A stretch of DNA of 64,000 nucleotides from Rhizobium rhizoryzae. Its GTDB lineage: Bacteria > Pseudomonadota > Alphaproteobacteria > Rhizobiales > Rhizobiaceae. Position 1 is the first letter of the stretch. The number at the start of each line of letters is the position of its first letter. The stretch covers positions 2,888,501 to 2,952,500 of the forward strand of contig NZ_CP049250.1 of NCBI RefSeq assembly GCF_011046895.1. Reading direction: 5' to 3'. Below the pieces are notes generated by a model, which saw only the letters and a program-made list of their open reading frames with translations, did not search any database and was not told where the DNA came from. Positions 1 to 10,130 of this stretch are shown here, one piece after another. Made by a program: the position numbers and the translations under genes.

Positions 1-105
1 ACCACCCGCAATCTCGGACAGGAATTCCGGGTTTCCCCGGATTTTCCGGGCCCGGAGGCCCGAAAATTCTTTGCGACGGTCAGCAACAAGCCGACCATCT
101 TAAAA
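1..105 (-). promoter_or_regulatory. rplA-rplJ intergenic leader with two hairpins
   Basis: This is the stretch downstream of rplA on the minus strand. In the usual order of this operon rplJ would follow outside the window. Two GC-rich inverted repeats are visible: a CCGGG/CCCGG hairpin at 27-40, and a larger one at 42-66 built from TTTTC-GGGCC and GGCCC-GGAAAA arms with one bulged G. Neither ends in a T-run, so they look like leader structure rather than a plain terminator. In other bacteria this position holds the L10 leader, where the L10/L12 complex represses its own translation. That role is inferred from position only. Confidence 0.4.
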
Positions 106-801
106 TCAAGCGAGAACCGTCGAAGGCTCTACGCGCACGCCCGGACCCATGGTCGAGGACAGTGCAACACGCTTTACGTAGTTGCCCTTGGCGCCGGCCG
201 GCTTTGCCTTGACGACGGCATCAGCGAACGCCTTGATGTTTTCTTCCAGAGCCTTGGCGTCGAAGGAAGCCTTGCCGATACCGGCATGGATGATACCAGC
301 CTTCTCGACGCGGAACTCGACTGCGCCACCCTTGGAGGCCTTGACTGCGCCTGCGACGTCCATGGTTACCGTACCGACCTTCGGGTTCGGCATCATGCCA
401 CGCGGGCCGAGAACCTTACCGAGACGGCCAACGAGCGGCATCATGTCCGGCGTTGCAATGCAGCGATCGAAATCGATCTTGCCGCCCTGAACGATCTCGA
501 CGAGATCTTCAGCGCCAACAACGTCCGCACCGGCTGCCTTGGCTTCATCAGCCTTGGCGCCACGAGCGAAAACCGCAACGCGAACATCGCGACCAGTGCC
601 GTTCGGCAGATTGACAACACCGCGAACCATCTGGTCAGCGTGACGTGGGTCAACACCAAGGTTCATGGCAATTTCGATTGTCTCGTCGAACTTTGCAGTT
701 GCACGGTCCTTGACGAGAGAGATTGCGTCGGTGAGGGCGATCAACTTGGTAGGATCGATACCTTCGCGAACCTTCTGAATGCGCTTTGCTACCTTAGCCA
801 T
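106..801 (-). CDS. rplA: 50S ribosomal protein L1
   Basis: Large-subunit protein L1 binds 23S rRNA in the mobile L1 stalk and helps release deacylated tRNA from the E site; in many bacteria it also represses its own operon. The product is 231 residues, the normal length, and carries the family's conserved central stretch around [10 protein letters not shown] and a lysine-rich N-terminus. I place the start at the ATG at 801, two bases after the rplK stop. The in-frame TTG at 807 would overlap rplK. The gene is the second of a tight rplK-rplA pair and is probably cotranscribed with secE-nusG upstream. Confidence 0.98.
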   Translation of the reverse strand: MAKVAKRIQKVREGIDPTKLIALTDAISLVKDRATAKFDETIEIAMNLGVDPRHADQMVRGVVNLPNGTGRDVRVAVFARGAKADEAKAAGADVVGAEDLVEIVQGGKIDFDRCIATPDMMPLVGRLGKVLGPRGMMPNPKVGTVTMDVAGAVKASKGGAVEFRVEKAGIIHAGIGKASFDAKALEENIKAFADAVVKAKPAGAKGNYVKRVALSSTMGPGVRVEPSTVLA

Positions 802-803
802 GA

Positions 804-1235
804 TCAAGCCACCACTTCCAGGCCCATGGAGCGGGCAGAGCCCTCAACCATCAGCATTGCGCCTTCAACGTCAGCCGCGTTGAGATCCTTCATCTTGGCT
901 TCAGCGATCGCGCGGACCTGAGCCTTGGTGATGGTACCGGCCTTCGCACCCTTACCAGGCGTCTTGGAACCGGATTGGATCTTTGCCTCCTTCTTCAGCC
1001 AGTACGTAACCGGCGGCTGCTTCATAGCGAAGGTGAAGGACTTGTCCTGGTAATAGGTGATGACGACCGGGATCGGCATACCCTTTTCCATTTCCTGCGT
1101 AGCGGCATTGAATGCCTTGCAGAATTCCATGATGTTGATGCCGCGCTGACCAAGTGCCGGGCCGATTGGCGGAGACGGGTTTGCCGATCCTGCCTTGACC
1201 TGGAGCTTGAGCTGGCCTGCTACTTTCTTAGCCAT
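804..1235 (-). CDS. rplK: 50S ribosomal protein L11
   Basis: L11 forms the base of the GTPase-associated stalk with L10 and L7/L12. It is where elongation factors and RelA engage the ribosome. The 143-residue product has the standard two-domain form: an N-terminal half rich in proline and glycine ([24 protein letters not shown] region), which is the part that binds thiostrepton in other species, and a C-terminal rRNA-binding half. It starts 144 bp after nusG and runs into rplA with a 2-nt gap, so translational coupling to rplA is likely. Confidence 0.98.
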   Translation of the reverse strand: MAKKVAGQLKLQVKAGSANPSPPIGPALGQRGINIMEFCKAFNAATQEMEKGMPIPVVITYYQDKSFTFAMKQPPVTYWLKKEAKIQSGSKTPGKGAKAGTITKAQVRAIAEAKMKDLNAADVEGAMLMVEGSARSMGLEVVA

Positions 1236-1356
1236 TTCTCTGCCTTTCCAATTGAACCGGTTACCCGGCCCTCAATGCCAACATGCGAATGCTGGCGGCT
1301 GCGGTTGCGTGGTCAGGAACTTGTCGCCCGGCTAAGGCGCCTCCTCCCACGCGCAT

Positions 1357-1371
1357 GGGGAGAACCTCCCC
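1357..1371 (-). other. Short hairpin between nusG and rplK
   Basis: A perfect 6-bp inverted repeat (GGGGAG/CTCCCC) with a 3-nt loop lies just after the nusG stop codon on the minus strand. No T-run follows, so it is not a good intrinsic terminator. It could be a processing or L11-leader element. Its function is unknown. Confidence 0.35.
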
Positions 1372-1378
1372 TTCTCGA

Positions 1379-1909
1379 TCAGACCTTTTCGACCTGACCG
1401 TATTCCAACTCGACGGGCGTCGCACGACCGAAGATGGAAACCTCCACCTTGAGGCGAGACCGCTCTTCGTCGACATCCTGAACGATACCGTTGAACGAGG
1501 CGAACGGACCATCAGAAACACGAACCTGCTCACCAATCTCGTAGGAGATGGACGACTTTGGCCGCTCAACACCTTCTTGGACCTGACCAAGGATACGGTC
1601 TGCTTCATGGTCCGGAATCGGAACCGGCTTATTATCCGATCCGAGGAAACCCGTCACCTTAGGAGTGTTCTTGATCAGGTGATAAGCTTCGTCCGTCAGG
1701 TTGGCGCGGACAAGCACATAACCCGGAAAGAACTTCCGCTCGCTATCGACCTTGCGACCGCGACGAACCTCAACGACCTTCTCTGTCGGCACCAGGATCT
1801 TTTCGAAAAGATGCTCAAGCCCCTTCTGGCGAGCCTTCTCCTCGATCGATTCCGCAACCTTCTTCTCAAAATTCGAATAAGCGTGGACGATGTACCAACG
1901 TGCCGCCAT
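1379..1909 (-). CDS. nusG: Transcription termination/antitermination protein NusG
   Basis: NusG binds the beta' clamp helices of RNA polymerase, suppresses pausing, and links polymerase to Rho or to ribosomal protein S10. The 176-residue product has the N-terminal NGN domain (opening with [10 protein letters not shown]) and a C-terminal KOW domain ([18 protein letters not shown]). I choose the ATG at 1909 because GGAG sits 6 nt upstream; an in-frame GTG at 1921 lies only a few bases after the secE stop and has no room for a ribosome site. The gene follows secE closely, as in most bacteria. Confidence 0.97.
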   Translation of the reverse strand: MAARWYIVHAYSNFEKKVAESIEEKARQKGLEHLFEKILVPTEKVVEVRRGRKVDSERKFFPGYVLVRANLTDEAYHLIKNTPKVTGFLGSDNKPVPIPDHEADRILGQVQEGVERPKSSISYEIGEQVRVSDGPFASFNGIVQDVDEERSRLKVEVSIFGRATPVELEYGQVEKV

Positions 1910-1925
1910 CTTCATCTCCACTCAA

Positions 1926-2126
1926 TCAAGCGCCGATAGACAGCACGAGGCCAATAAGCCAACCAATCAATTGGTCTGCCGCAAAAAAGAACAGGGCAGC
2001 AAATATGACCATGACAAGGACCATTGCCGTGGAGATCATCGTCTCACGACGCGACGGCCATGTAACCTTTGCCGTTTCAGCCCGCACCTGCTGGAGAAAC
2101 GTAAATGGATTTGTTTTGGATGCCAT
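1926..2126 (-). CDS. secE: Preprotein translocase subunit SecE
   Basis: SecE is the small essential subunit of the SecYEG inner-membrane channel; it clamps SecY and is needed for protein export and insertion. The 66-residue form is the short single-span type usual in alphaproteobacteria. An amphipathic segment with the family signature around AETAKVTWPSRRET (about residues 17-30) precedes one C-terminal transmembrane helix. It lies directly upstream of nusG in the conserved secE-nusG-rplKA order, and the 2127-2309 gap probably holds its promoter. Confidence 0.96.
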   Translation of the reverse strand: MASKTNPFTFLQQVRAETAKVTWPSRRETMISTAMVLVMVIFAALFFFAADQLIGWLIGLVLSIGA

Positions 2127-2309
2127 GTCTGCCCACGCAATTACGGCGCGTAAAGCTGATACTATTCAGCCCCACGCACCGCGTGTCTGTTTGAACCCTA
2201 CATAAACACCGTCTTTCCATCTGACAAGTGGAAAAACAGCATCCGATTAATGCCTTTGTAACGAAACTCCCGATCCGCCTGCTGAATGATTGCGCGCCGA
2301 TCAAGGGAG

Positions 2310-2385
<76 letters not shown>

Positions 2386-2598
2386 ATTCCCGTTCTTCAA
2401 GGTTGCCCTTGAAAAGCATGGCGCTCCTTTAAGACGACTGATTGGACTTGGCAAGTGGGTTTGTGATTTTCCTCACAAATTCCGGTTTTCTCGTCGAGAT
2501 AATTCCTGGAGGGCACAGCATGTATGCGTCGTGTTGATCCAGTTTTGCCGTGGAGGCCTTGGACGCGGTCGCTCAAGGCTCAAGGACCCTGATTGGGG

Positions 2599-3369
2599 TT
2601 ACTTGAGGCGCTGTTTGCGTCGCAAATGGTCGACTCGACGAGTGATCGAATTTTTCCATTTTCGCATTGTACGCATTGAAAAAAAGCGATTCGCTTTTCC
2701 CAAAAGGGTGAGAAAGCTCTTCTGCTCGACAGGTGTGTAGTTACTGCGCTCCCAACCGAGGTGGTCAACGCCCGCGTCGACCAGCCACCCCATGATTCGG
2801 CCCTGATTCTTGTAGTGAAGACTAAGAGCCGATTCGCTATTGAACGCCGCATAGCCGCCCGGCAGAAGCTTGTAGTCGGACAATCGCTTTACCGTAGGAT
2901 TGAAAGTAAAGCTGAACCAAACGTGATGAGCCAGTGGGCCGACTTTTCGGTGCGCTGCCGGTTGTCCGAAAATAGGCAGGCGTCGAATGTTCGCAGGCAT
3001 GTCCTTATCGGACCTGAGAGAAACGAGAAGCAGGTCGTCATCCGCCTTCAGAACATCCAGGGCCTGCCGTACCACGCCGGGCTTGGGAAACTCCCAATCG
3101 TCTTCAAGATGGAGAATGTAAGGTGTCGTCACACAAGCATAGGCTTTGTCAATCGATCGGTGCTGGCCGATGTTATTGCCGTTCACAATAAACCTGAGAG
3201 GCTGCCCGGGATAACGAGCGGCTATTTTCTCGACCTCAACCTGGTCCGAATCTTCAATGACGATGAACTCATGAAGCGGATAGTCGTTTGAAGCAAAAAA
3301 GCTATCGAGGGTCTTCACGAGCAAGTCATGCCGACGACAACTCGTCAAAACCACAGTCAAATCCGACAT
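2599..3369 (-). CDS. Family 2-type (GT-A fold) glycosyltransferase
   Basis: The 256-residue product begins with the GT-A nucleotide-sugar fold opening (LTVVLTSCRRHDLLVKTLDS) and has an acidic cluster LEDDWEF near residue 100, where GT2 enzymes hold the metal-binding DxD. There are no transmembrane segments, so it is probably cytosolic and transfers a sugar to a surface polysaccharide or protein; the substrate cannot be told. I choose the ATG at 3369 because GGGGAAG precedes it. The longer frame back to 3531 adds a tail unlike the family. It interrupts the otherwise conserved tuf/tRNA-Trp junction and has no functional partner nearby, which suggests an acquired gene. Confidence 0.75.
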   Translation of the reverse strand: MSDLTVVLTSCRRHDLLVKTLDSFFASNDYPLHEFIVIEDSDQVEVEKIAARYPGQPLRFIVNGNNIGQHRSIDKAYACVTTPYILHLEDDWEFPKPGVVRQALDVLKADDDLLLVSLRSDKDMPANIRRLPIFGQPAAHRKVGPLAHHVWFSFTFNPTVKRLSDYKLLPGGYAAFNSESALSLHYKNQGRIMGWLVDAGVDHLGWERSNYTPVEQKSFLTLLGKANRFFSMRTMRKWKNSITRRVDHLRRKQRLK

Positions 3370-3534
3370 ACGCTTCCCCATCATCCTCACTGGCCGCGCC
3401 TTCGCGTAGGATGAGCTTCGGATACTGTCAATTGAATATTGCCAAAGGCGCTGCAAGGTAGTGTCAGAGCGCTCAACTGGGCCAATCGTGCGACTGCAAT
3501 CATCCAAGCGGCCTAGGATATCCGCCTTCAAACG

Positions 3535-3572
3535 AAAAAACCGGGCGACCGTTTCAGGCCACCCGGTTTTTC
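3535..3572 (-). terminator. Rho-independent terminator of tuf
   Basis: On the minus strand, just after tuf, a 10-bp stem (CCGGGTGGCC/GGTCGCCCGG, with G-T pairs) closes a 6-nt loop. It is flanked by an A-run before and TTTTTT after, the classic intrinsic terminator layout. It separates tuf from the glycosyltransferase gene, so the latter needs its own promoter. Confidence 0.9.
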
Positions 3573-3615
3573 AATTGATCATGGTGAGGAGATCAAGTCC
3601 CCCCACCTTGTCTGA

Positions 3616-4791
<1,176 letters not shown>

Positions 4792-4955
4792 TGATGCTTC
4801 CTGTGATCAAAAAGAATGGTTCATCCGCGCGTGCGGATTTGGTGACGCCGTTTAAGGCTTTCCAGTTCAATGCGCAAGATAATTATTGCAAAGGTCCCGG
4901 AGGTATCCACGCGCAACAGCCAGACGCTATCAACTGAATGTTTCTTGGTAGAATT

Positions 4956-5029
4956 TGGAGCGGGTAGCGGGAATCGAACCCGCGTATTCAGCTTGGAAGG
5001 CTGCTGCTCTACCATTGAGCTATACCCGC
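4956..5029 (-). tRNA. trnG: tRNA-Gly (anticodon TCC)
   Basis: The 74-nt minus-strand cloverleaf has a GCGGGTA/TACCCGC acceptor stem, an AGCTCAATGGTAGAGC D arm, anticodon loop CTTCCAA (anticodon TCC), T arm with GGTTCGATTCC, discriminator T, and an encoded CCA. It lies between tRNA-Tyr and tuf, and the three are probably processed from one transcript. Confidence 0.97.
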
Positions 5030-5054
5030 GGGCTTGTTCGGTCAAAGATCAGAA

Positions 5055-5139
5055 TGGTGGAGGGAGTTGGATTTGAACCAACGTAGGCTGAGCCAACGGA
5101 TTTACAGTCCGTCCCCTTTAACCACTCGGGCATCCCTCC
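5055..5139 (-). tRNA. trnY: tRNA-Tyr (anticodon GTA)
   Basis: An 85-nt class II tRNA with a long variable arm lies on the minus strand. The acceptor stem is GGAGGGA/TCCCTCC, the anticodon loop is CTGTAAA (anticodon GTA), the T arm contains GGTTCAAATCC, the discriminator is A, and CCA is encoded. It heads the tRNA-Tyr/tRNA-Gly/tuf run and diverges from rlmB. Confidence 0.97.
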
Positions 5140-5333
5140 AGTATTCTGTCTGGACCGAAGACCAAGCTTGTGAACCGCGTCGTTTGCTGCAGTCACGGCG
5201 GCGTATATGACTGCCAGTTCGCCTGCTGTCAACACGACATCAAATGAAAATTTCGAGAAATTTCAAAACTTCTCTTCGACCTGTGGATGACGGCGGACTT
5301 TCGCCTTGGATGCACAGTCGTTATAAGGCGGGC

Positions 5334-6212
5334 ATGACCAAGAACGACAACAAAGACAAATCCGCCCGGGACAGCCACTACGCCACTCTGCGTCGGCAAG
5401 TTCGCGATTCCAAGAGAGAGCGTGGCGAAATTCCGACGCCAGCGCCCGTCAAGCGCCGCAAGGCAGGCGCAGATTGGTCTCCGCCGCAGCTCGAGGCGGA
5501 ACAGGTCTACCTTTATGGGCTTCATACCGTTCGCGCAGCCATTGAAAATCCGGCGCGCAAACTGGTGCGCCTCTTTGTGACGCAAAATGCATTCATCCGG
5601 CTCGATATCGGCCCAGCGGAAGCGCTGTCGTTTCCGGTGGAATTCGTCGTTCCGTCGGACATCGAGCGCATCCTAGGGCCTGAAGCGATCCATCAGGGCG
5701 TCATGCTTGAGACCAGAGCGCTTCCCATTCGACGGCTCGAAGCGCTGAAAGACAGCCCTCTCCTTCTGGTTCTCGATCAGGTAACTGATCCGCATAATGT
5801 GGGGGCGATCATGCGTTCAGCCGTCGCATTCGATGCGGGTGCGGTGATCACGACCCAGCGTCACAGCCCGACCGAATCGGGCGTGCTTGCAAAGTCTGCG
5901 TCAGGGGCCCTGGAGCTTATTCCCTACATCCAAGTCACCAATCTGGCGGATGCACTTGGTGAGCTTCATAAACTCGGCTTCCAGTCGATAGGACTCGACT
6001 CGGAGGGACCAGCTCCAATCGAGGGGACCTTCACGGGAGACAAGATTGCCCTTGTGCTTGGTTCTGAAGGAAAAGGATTGCGCCAGAAAACCCGTGAAAC
6101 GGTGACCGCGCTGGCCCGACTTGACATGCCTGGCGCCATCAAGTCGCTCAATGTTTCGAACGCCGCCGCTATCGCACTTTATGCAACAGGAAAGTTCCTC
6201 AAGCGAAGGTAG
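5334..6212 (+). CDS. rlmB: 23S rRNA (guanosine-2'-O-)-methyltransferase RlmB-like (SPOUT/TrmH family)
   Basis: This enzyme is predicted to methylate a ribose 2'-OH in 23S rRNA (G2251 in E. coli numbering) with S-adenosylmethionine. The 292-residue product has a basic N-terminal leader, a substrate-binding domain starting LYGLHTVRAAI, and a C-terminal SPOUT knot. The knot shows the three family motifs: LDQVTDPHNVGAIMRSA, ALVLGSEGKGL, and the closing SLNVSNAAAIALY. I take the ATG at 5334, behind AAGGCGGGC, over the upstream in-frame ATG at 5244. Other TrmH-family targets are possible, but the motif set fits RlmB best. Confidence 0.88.
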   Translation: MTKNDNKDKSARDSHYATLRRQVRDSKRERGEIPTPAPVKRRKAGADWSPPQLEAEQVYLYGLHTVRAAIENPARKLVRLFVTQNAFIRLDIGPAEALSFPVEFVVPSDIERILGPEAIHQGVMLETRALPIRRLEALKDSPLLLVLDQVTDPHNVGAIMRSAVAFDAGAVITTQRHSPTESGVLAKSASGALELIPYIQVTNLADALGELHKLGFQSIGLDSEGPAPIEGTFTGDKIALVLGSEGKGLRQKTRETVTALARLDMPGAIKSLNVSNAAAIALYATGKFLKRR

Positions 6213-6224
6213 CCCTCAGCAATA

Positions 6225-6623
6225 TCAGTTTTCGAAACGCTTGAAGCGTTCTGGCGCCAGCGCGTCTCCCCCTGACCGGAGATCCGCTGCGAACTGGATG
6301 GCACCTACCAGCTCCAGATCGAAGATCGGCTTGGAAATGACACCGAGTGTTCCTGGCACGCCCTCCCCCAGCAGATCCGGGTTGGCGGTCATGAAGAGGA
6401 CGGTCGCGCCAGATTGCGCCAATGCAGCACCAATGGTCGGGCCGGTTATTCCGTCCTGCAACTGCACATCGACGAGCGCGATTTCACAATCCTGAGCGTA
6501 TTTCATCGCGTCCTGTGAATTCGCTGCTATTCCCACCACATCGTGGCCGAGCGCCATTACCGCATCCTCGATATGAAGTGCGATCAGCAACTGATCTTCG
6601 ACAATCAAAATTTTATAGGTCAT
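6225..6623 (-). CDS. Stand-alone response regulator receiver protein
   Basis: A 132-residue single-domain receiver with no output domain. It has the acidic pair E9-D10, the phosphoacceptor D52 (ALVDVQL), T79 (FMTAN) and K98 (ISKPI). Such CheY-like proteins either shuttle phosphate or act by protein contact. I take the ATG at 6623 because the receiver fold starts there (MTYKILIVED); the longer frame to 6725 adds unrelated sequence. It ends 12 bp from the converging rlmB and lies downstream of the HD-GYP operon on the same strand, about 210 bp away, so a link to that pathway is possible but unproven. Confidence 0.85.
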   Translation of the reverse strand: MTYKILIVEDQLLIALHIEDAVMALGHDVVGIAANSQDAMKYAQDCEIALVDVQLQDGITGPTIGAALAQSGATVLFMTANPDLLGEGVPGTLGVISKPIFDLELVGAIQFAADLRSGGDALAPERFKRFEN

Positions 6624-6835
6624 TGAATTCGGCCCGCCATCCGATCCGTGAGAACTCACAAGCACGGGAAAGGTTCCCATAATTTTCGCACGAACCTGTG
6701 GGTCAAGGCCGATGAACGCGATCAAGGTGTTTCTGCAAAATCATTTGGCGCGCAGCCATTTCCGGGATCAGCCACGCGCCTTGCAACCCAAACACCGACT
6801 TCAAATTCTAATTCCTGGCTAAGATAACCAGATGT

Positions 6836-7894
6836 TCAGGCGGCAGCTCCCGGTTCTTCGGTTTGCTCGTGCGGCGCGTTCATGATTCTTCTGATATCCG
6901 GCAATGCATCAATGAAAGCCTGAACACATTGAGGATCAAACTGACTGCCAGCTCTATCCTGAATATGCCGGATCGTCTTATCTATGGTCCATGCCTCTTT
7001 ATATGGTCGAGCCGTCGTAAGCGCATCAAAGCTATCGGCAATTGCAACGATTCGGCCTGCCAAAGGGATCTCGGCTCCGGAAAGCCGATGCGGATACCCC
7101 TGCCCATCCCAACGTTCGTGATGGGCCCCGGCGATCTCAGCGGCCAGTTGAAGCAAGCTCGAGCGAGAATGTCCCAATATCTTCGAACCGATCGATGTAT
7201 GACACTGCATCTGCGCGCGCTCGATGTCGGTATAGATGCCTCGTTTCAGAAGTACGGCATCCGGAATACCCACCTTGCCGATGTCATGCATCGGAGCAGC
7301 CATGCGAATGTCGGCGCAGATTTCCTCTGGCAGGCCATAGGCCTTGGCGATTGCTTCCGAATACGCGCCCACCCGCAGGGTATGCATTGCCGTCTCCGGA
7401 TCTTTATAGCTAGCAGCCAAGGTCAGTCGATAAATTATTTCCTGCTCACGCTCGCGCAGTTCGTTGACGACTTTTTCAACTTCGGTGCGCAGCCATTCCG
7501 CCCGATCTGCCAATTGATTTCGAGCTGTGGTCAGAGCCGCGAGATTACGGATGCGCGCCTGAAACTCGAGGGGGTTGATCGGCTTCGTCAGAAAATCAAT
7601 CGCGCCAGCATTCAACGCCGTCATTCGGGTGGCGGTATCGCCATCGGCTGTCACTACTACGAACGGCTTATCGCGATATTTATCGAAGCGGCGAATCTCG
7701 ACGAGGAGATCAACGCCATTATAGACAGGCATCTGAAAATCGATCACTCCGATATCGAAGTCCAAGTCCGGCATTGCATGCAGCGCTTCTTCGGGACTGG
7801 AGAAGCCAATTGCCTTGCATCCATCCACGGTCGCAACAAGTTTCTTTAGCAGAACCAGATTGGTCTTGTTGTCGTCGACCACCAGAATGTTCAT
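6836..7894 (-). CDS. Response regulator with HD-GYP domain (predicted c-di-GMP phosphodiesterase)
   Basis: An RpfG-type protein of 352 residues: receiver domain 1-120 with D7-D8, phosphoacceptor D52 and K104, a helical linker, then an HD-GYP domain from about 150. The domain's key residues are all present: HDIGK at 203-207, HHE at 258-260, GYP at 266-268, and DALTTARPYK at 290-299. It should therefore be an active enzyme that hydrolyses cyclic-di-GMP when phosphorylated. The start at 7894 has an excellent AGGAGA site. It begins 10 bp after the hybrid kinase stop, so that kinase is its likely phosphodonor. Confidence 0.9.
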   Translation of the reverse strand: MNILVVDDNKTNLVLLKKLVATVDGCKAIGFSSPEEALHAMPDLDFDIGVIDFQMPVYNGVDLLVEIRRFDKYRDKPFVVVTADGDTATRMTALNAGAIDFLTKPINPLEFQARIRNLAALTTARNQLADRAEWLRTEVEKVVNELREREQEIIYRLTLAASYKDPETAMHTLRVGAYSEAIAKAYGLPEEICADIRMAAPMHDIGKVGIPDAVLLKRGIYTDIERAQMQCHTSIGSKILGHSRSSLLQLAAEIAGAHHERWDGQGYPHRLSGAEIPLAGRIVAIADSFDALTTARPYKEAWTIDKTIRHIQDRAGSQFDPQCVQAFIDALPDIRRIMNAPHEQTEEPGAAA

Positions 7895-7904
7895 GTCTTT
7901 CTCC

Positions 7905-10130
7905 TCAGGCGGCCAGCGCAGTCTGCGCGGCACGAATTTGTTGCGAAAGCTCATCAATGTCGGACAGTGTGAGTTCCCTCTTGCGAAGAGTTTGCGCCTG
8001 CATGGCAATCTCCTCCAGACCGATATTGGCTGCAGCTCCCTTTAGATTATGCAGAAGCGTGTCAAAATTTTCCTTACGTCCGTCCTGCATTGAGACATTC
8101 AGTGAATTCAGAAGATCGACTGCATCATCAAAAAATGCTGCCATGAGCTCCTCAAAGGCATCTGCGCCCAGGATATCCTCAATTTCCTTCCTTCGGTCGG
8201 CCACAGCCGCGATACCGCTTCTCGGTTCCTGCGAATGGTTGTCTGAAATCGTATCGACAGCAGGGCGTTCCGGCTCGGTAGAGGACATGGGAATTACATC
8301 TTGCAACAGGGCATGCAGGGCAGCGAGACTAATTGGCTTTGCCTGGAAGCCAGTCATGCCAGCGTCCCTGCACAGGCGTCGATCTTCTTCCGAAGCATTT
8401 GCTGTCAGCGCTATAATGGGCACATTCCTGTTCCGGCTCTCGGGCTCACGAAGACGACGCGTTGCTTCAATCCCGTCCATGATCGGCATCTGCATATCCA
8501 TCAGAACAAGATCGAAATCCTGCCTGGATGCCAATTCCAGTGCGACCTGACCATTTTCAGCGACAGCCGCTGCCTGTCCCAGATGACCAAGGTAGCCGAG
8601 GATAACCTGCTGGTTGATCTTGTTGTCTTCAGCCAGAAGGATCCTCAGAGGCGCAATCCTGGCGAATACGTTGGGCGTTTCGACATCCTGTTCCGTTGCC
8701 GGAGCCTCTGTTGCCTGCACCGGGACCTCGAACCAGAAGGTGCTGCCGAAACCAGGTGCGCTATCCACACCGATCCGACCACCGAAGCGGTCAATGATCT
8801 CCTTGCAGATGGTCAGCCCCAGCCCGGTGCCGCCGTAGCGACGGCTGATGCTGGCATCGACCTGAGAGAAGGGTCGAAACAGCTTTTTACGCCCTTCTTC
8901 GCCTATACCGATGCCAGTATCCTGAACTTCAACGCGCAACCAAACCCCACTCTGGCGAACCTGCTGCCGCATCCGCAAGGTTACGGTACCTTCGCTGGTG
9001 AATTTCACGGCATTGCTCATCAGGTTCAACATCACCTGACGCAGGCGTGTGGGATCCGCAAGGACGTGCCGCGCATGCCAACGATGGGGAAGGTCTACAG
9101 AAATGCGCGTTCCCGCTTCCGTCGCGCGTCCGCGCATCATTTCCGCCGAATTTTCCGCCAGCGTGACGAGATCGACCGGACGCTCCTCTAGCTCAAGCTT
9201 GCCGTGCTCGATTTTAGCGTAGTCCAGGATCTCGTTGATGATATCGAGCAGAGCCTCCCCGGAACGGCGAATTGCTCTAACACGGCTCAGCGCATCCTCG
9301 GGGAGCTTGTTCAGTTCCAGCAGTTCCACCATGCCCAATATGGCATTGAGAGGTGTACGAATCTCATGGCCCATGGTCGCCATGAACTGTGATTTGGCGC
9401 GGTTGCCCGCCTCAGCTGCCTGATATGACACTGTCAATTCGTGCGCCATAGCCTCAAGGCTCGCACCTGCCGCCTGCACACCGCGCAACTGACGTCTGAG
9501 CCCGACGATGAGGAGCAGAACAGAAATCGACAAAAGACCGACGATCAGGAAGGCCTTCTGCTGCAGCGCCTCCACTTCTAACCGGTTCTGGGCGCGCTCT
9601 TCGCTCGTGAGCGTATTCGTGTAAACGAGCAGAGCACCCGTCGCTTCCGACAATGCACTGGCCTGCGCCAGGAGCTCGAGGGCATTCACGGACGCGGGGT
9701 CAACCTGCGTCAACTTGCTAAAGACCGGGTCCAGATGCATGATCATGCCCTGAACCTGTTCCAGCCTCGCCTTGACCTCGTTGTCTGCTGAAAAGCCTTG
9801 CTCGAACTTCGACTTCCGCAACACGTCCATGCGCGAGTAGACGATATCGAAACGCAGGGCGAGCCGTTCGCGCGTCGCGGCGGCTTCCAACCCTTCGAAA
9901 GGCACTTCCTTCAGGGAATGGAACAGTTCGTCCGCTTCACGGTCCAGTTGGTAGACAGACCACATCGCGTTTTCACGGACAGCGTCTTTAAGATTACCCT
10001 GCCGGTTCGAGATATCGATGTAGATGGAAACGAGGATCCCCAGCAGGATCACTGCGAAGATCTGAAGCGCCGCCGTCGTCCGGCTGGCGCGGCGAATGAC
10101 CTCGCCACCGAACGGCATTGCTGGTGTCAC
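7905..10130 (-). CDS. Membrane hybrid sensor histidine kinase with receiver and HPt domains
   Basis: The 741-residue protein has transmembrane helices at about 20-40 and 192-211 that bracket a roughly 150-residue periplasmic domain of unknown family. Then follow a HisKA domain with H255 (MGHEIRTPLN), an ATPase domain (N-box around N373, DTGIGI 404-409, GGTGLGL 433-439), a receiver with D545 and K598, and a C-terminal HPt domain with H694 (LLHNLKGAA). The layout implies a His-Asp-His relay ending on a separate receiver, most simply the HD-GYP regulator next door. Its start overlaps the stop of the upstream secreted SUOX-fold gene by 4 bp, so the two are translationally coupled, and that protein may be its ligand-binding partner. 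Confidence 0.92.
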   Translation of the reverse strand: MTPAMPFGGEVIRRASRTTAALQIFAVILLGILVSIYIDISNRQGNLKDAVRENAMWSVYQLDREADELFHSLKEVPFEGLEAAATRERLALRFDIVYSRMDVLRKSKFEQGFSADNEVKARLEQVQGMIMHLDPVFSKLTQVDPASVNALELLAQASALSEATGALLVYTNTLTSEERAQNRLEVEALQQKAFLIVGLLSISVLLLIVGLRRQLRGVQAAGASLEAMAHELTVSYQAAEAGNRAKSQFMATMGHEIRTPLNAILGMVELLELNKLPEDALSRVRAIRRSGEALLDIINEILDYAKIEHGKLELEERPVDLVTLAENSAEMMRGRATEAGTRISVDLPHRWHARHVLADPTRLRQVMLNLMSNAVKFTSEGTVTLRMRQQVRQSGVWLRVEVQDTGIGIGEEGRKKLFRPFSQVDASISRRYGGTGLGLTICKEIIDRFGGRIGVDSAPGFGSTFWFEVPVQATEAPATEQDVETPNVFARIAPLRILLAEDNKINQQVILGYLGHLGQAAAVAENGQVALELASRQDFDLVLMDMQMPIMDGIEATRRLREPESRNRNVPIIALTANASEEDRRLCRDAGMTGFQAKPISLAALHALLQDVIPMSSTEPERPAVDTISDNHSQEPRSGIAAVADRRKEIEDILGADAFEELMAAFFDDAVDLLNSLNVSMQDGRKENFDTLLHNLKGAAANIGLEEIAMQAQTLRKRELTLSDIDELSQQIRAAQTALAA

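Noticed and set aside
2460..2479. TTTGTGA/TCACAAA inverted repeat between the glycosyltransferase gene and tRNA-Trp
   Set aside because: A 7-bp stem without a T-run; too weak to call a terminator or operator, although it could end the glycosyltransferase transcript.
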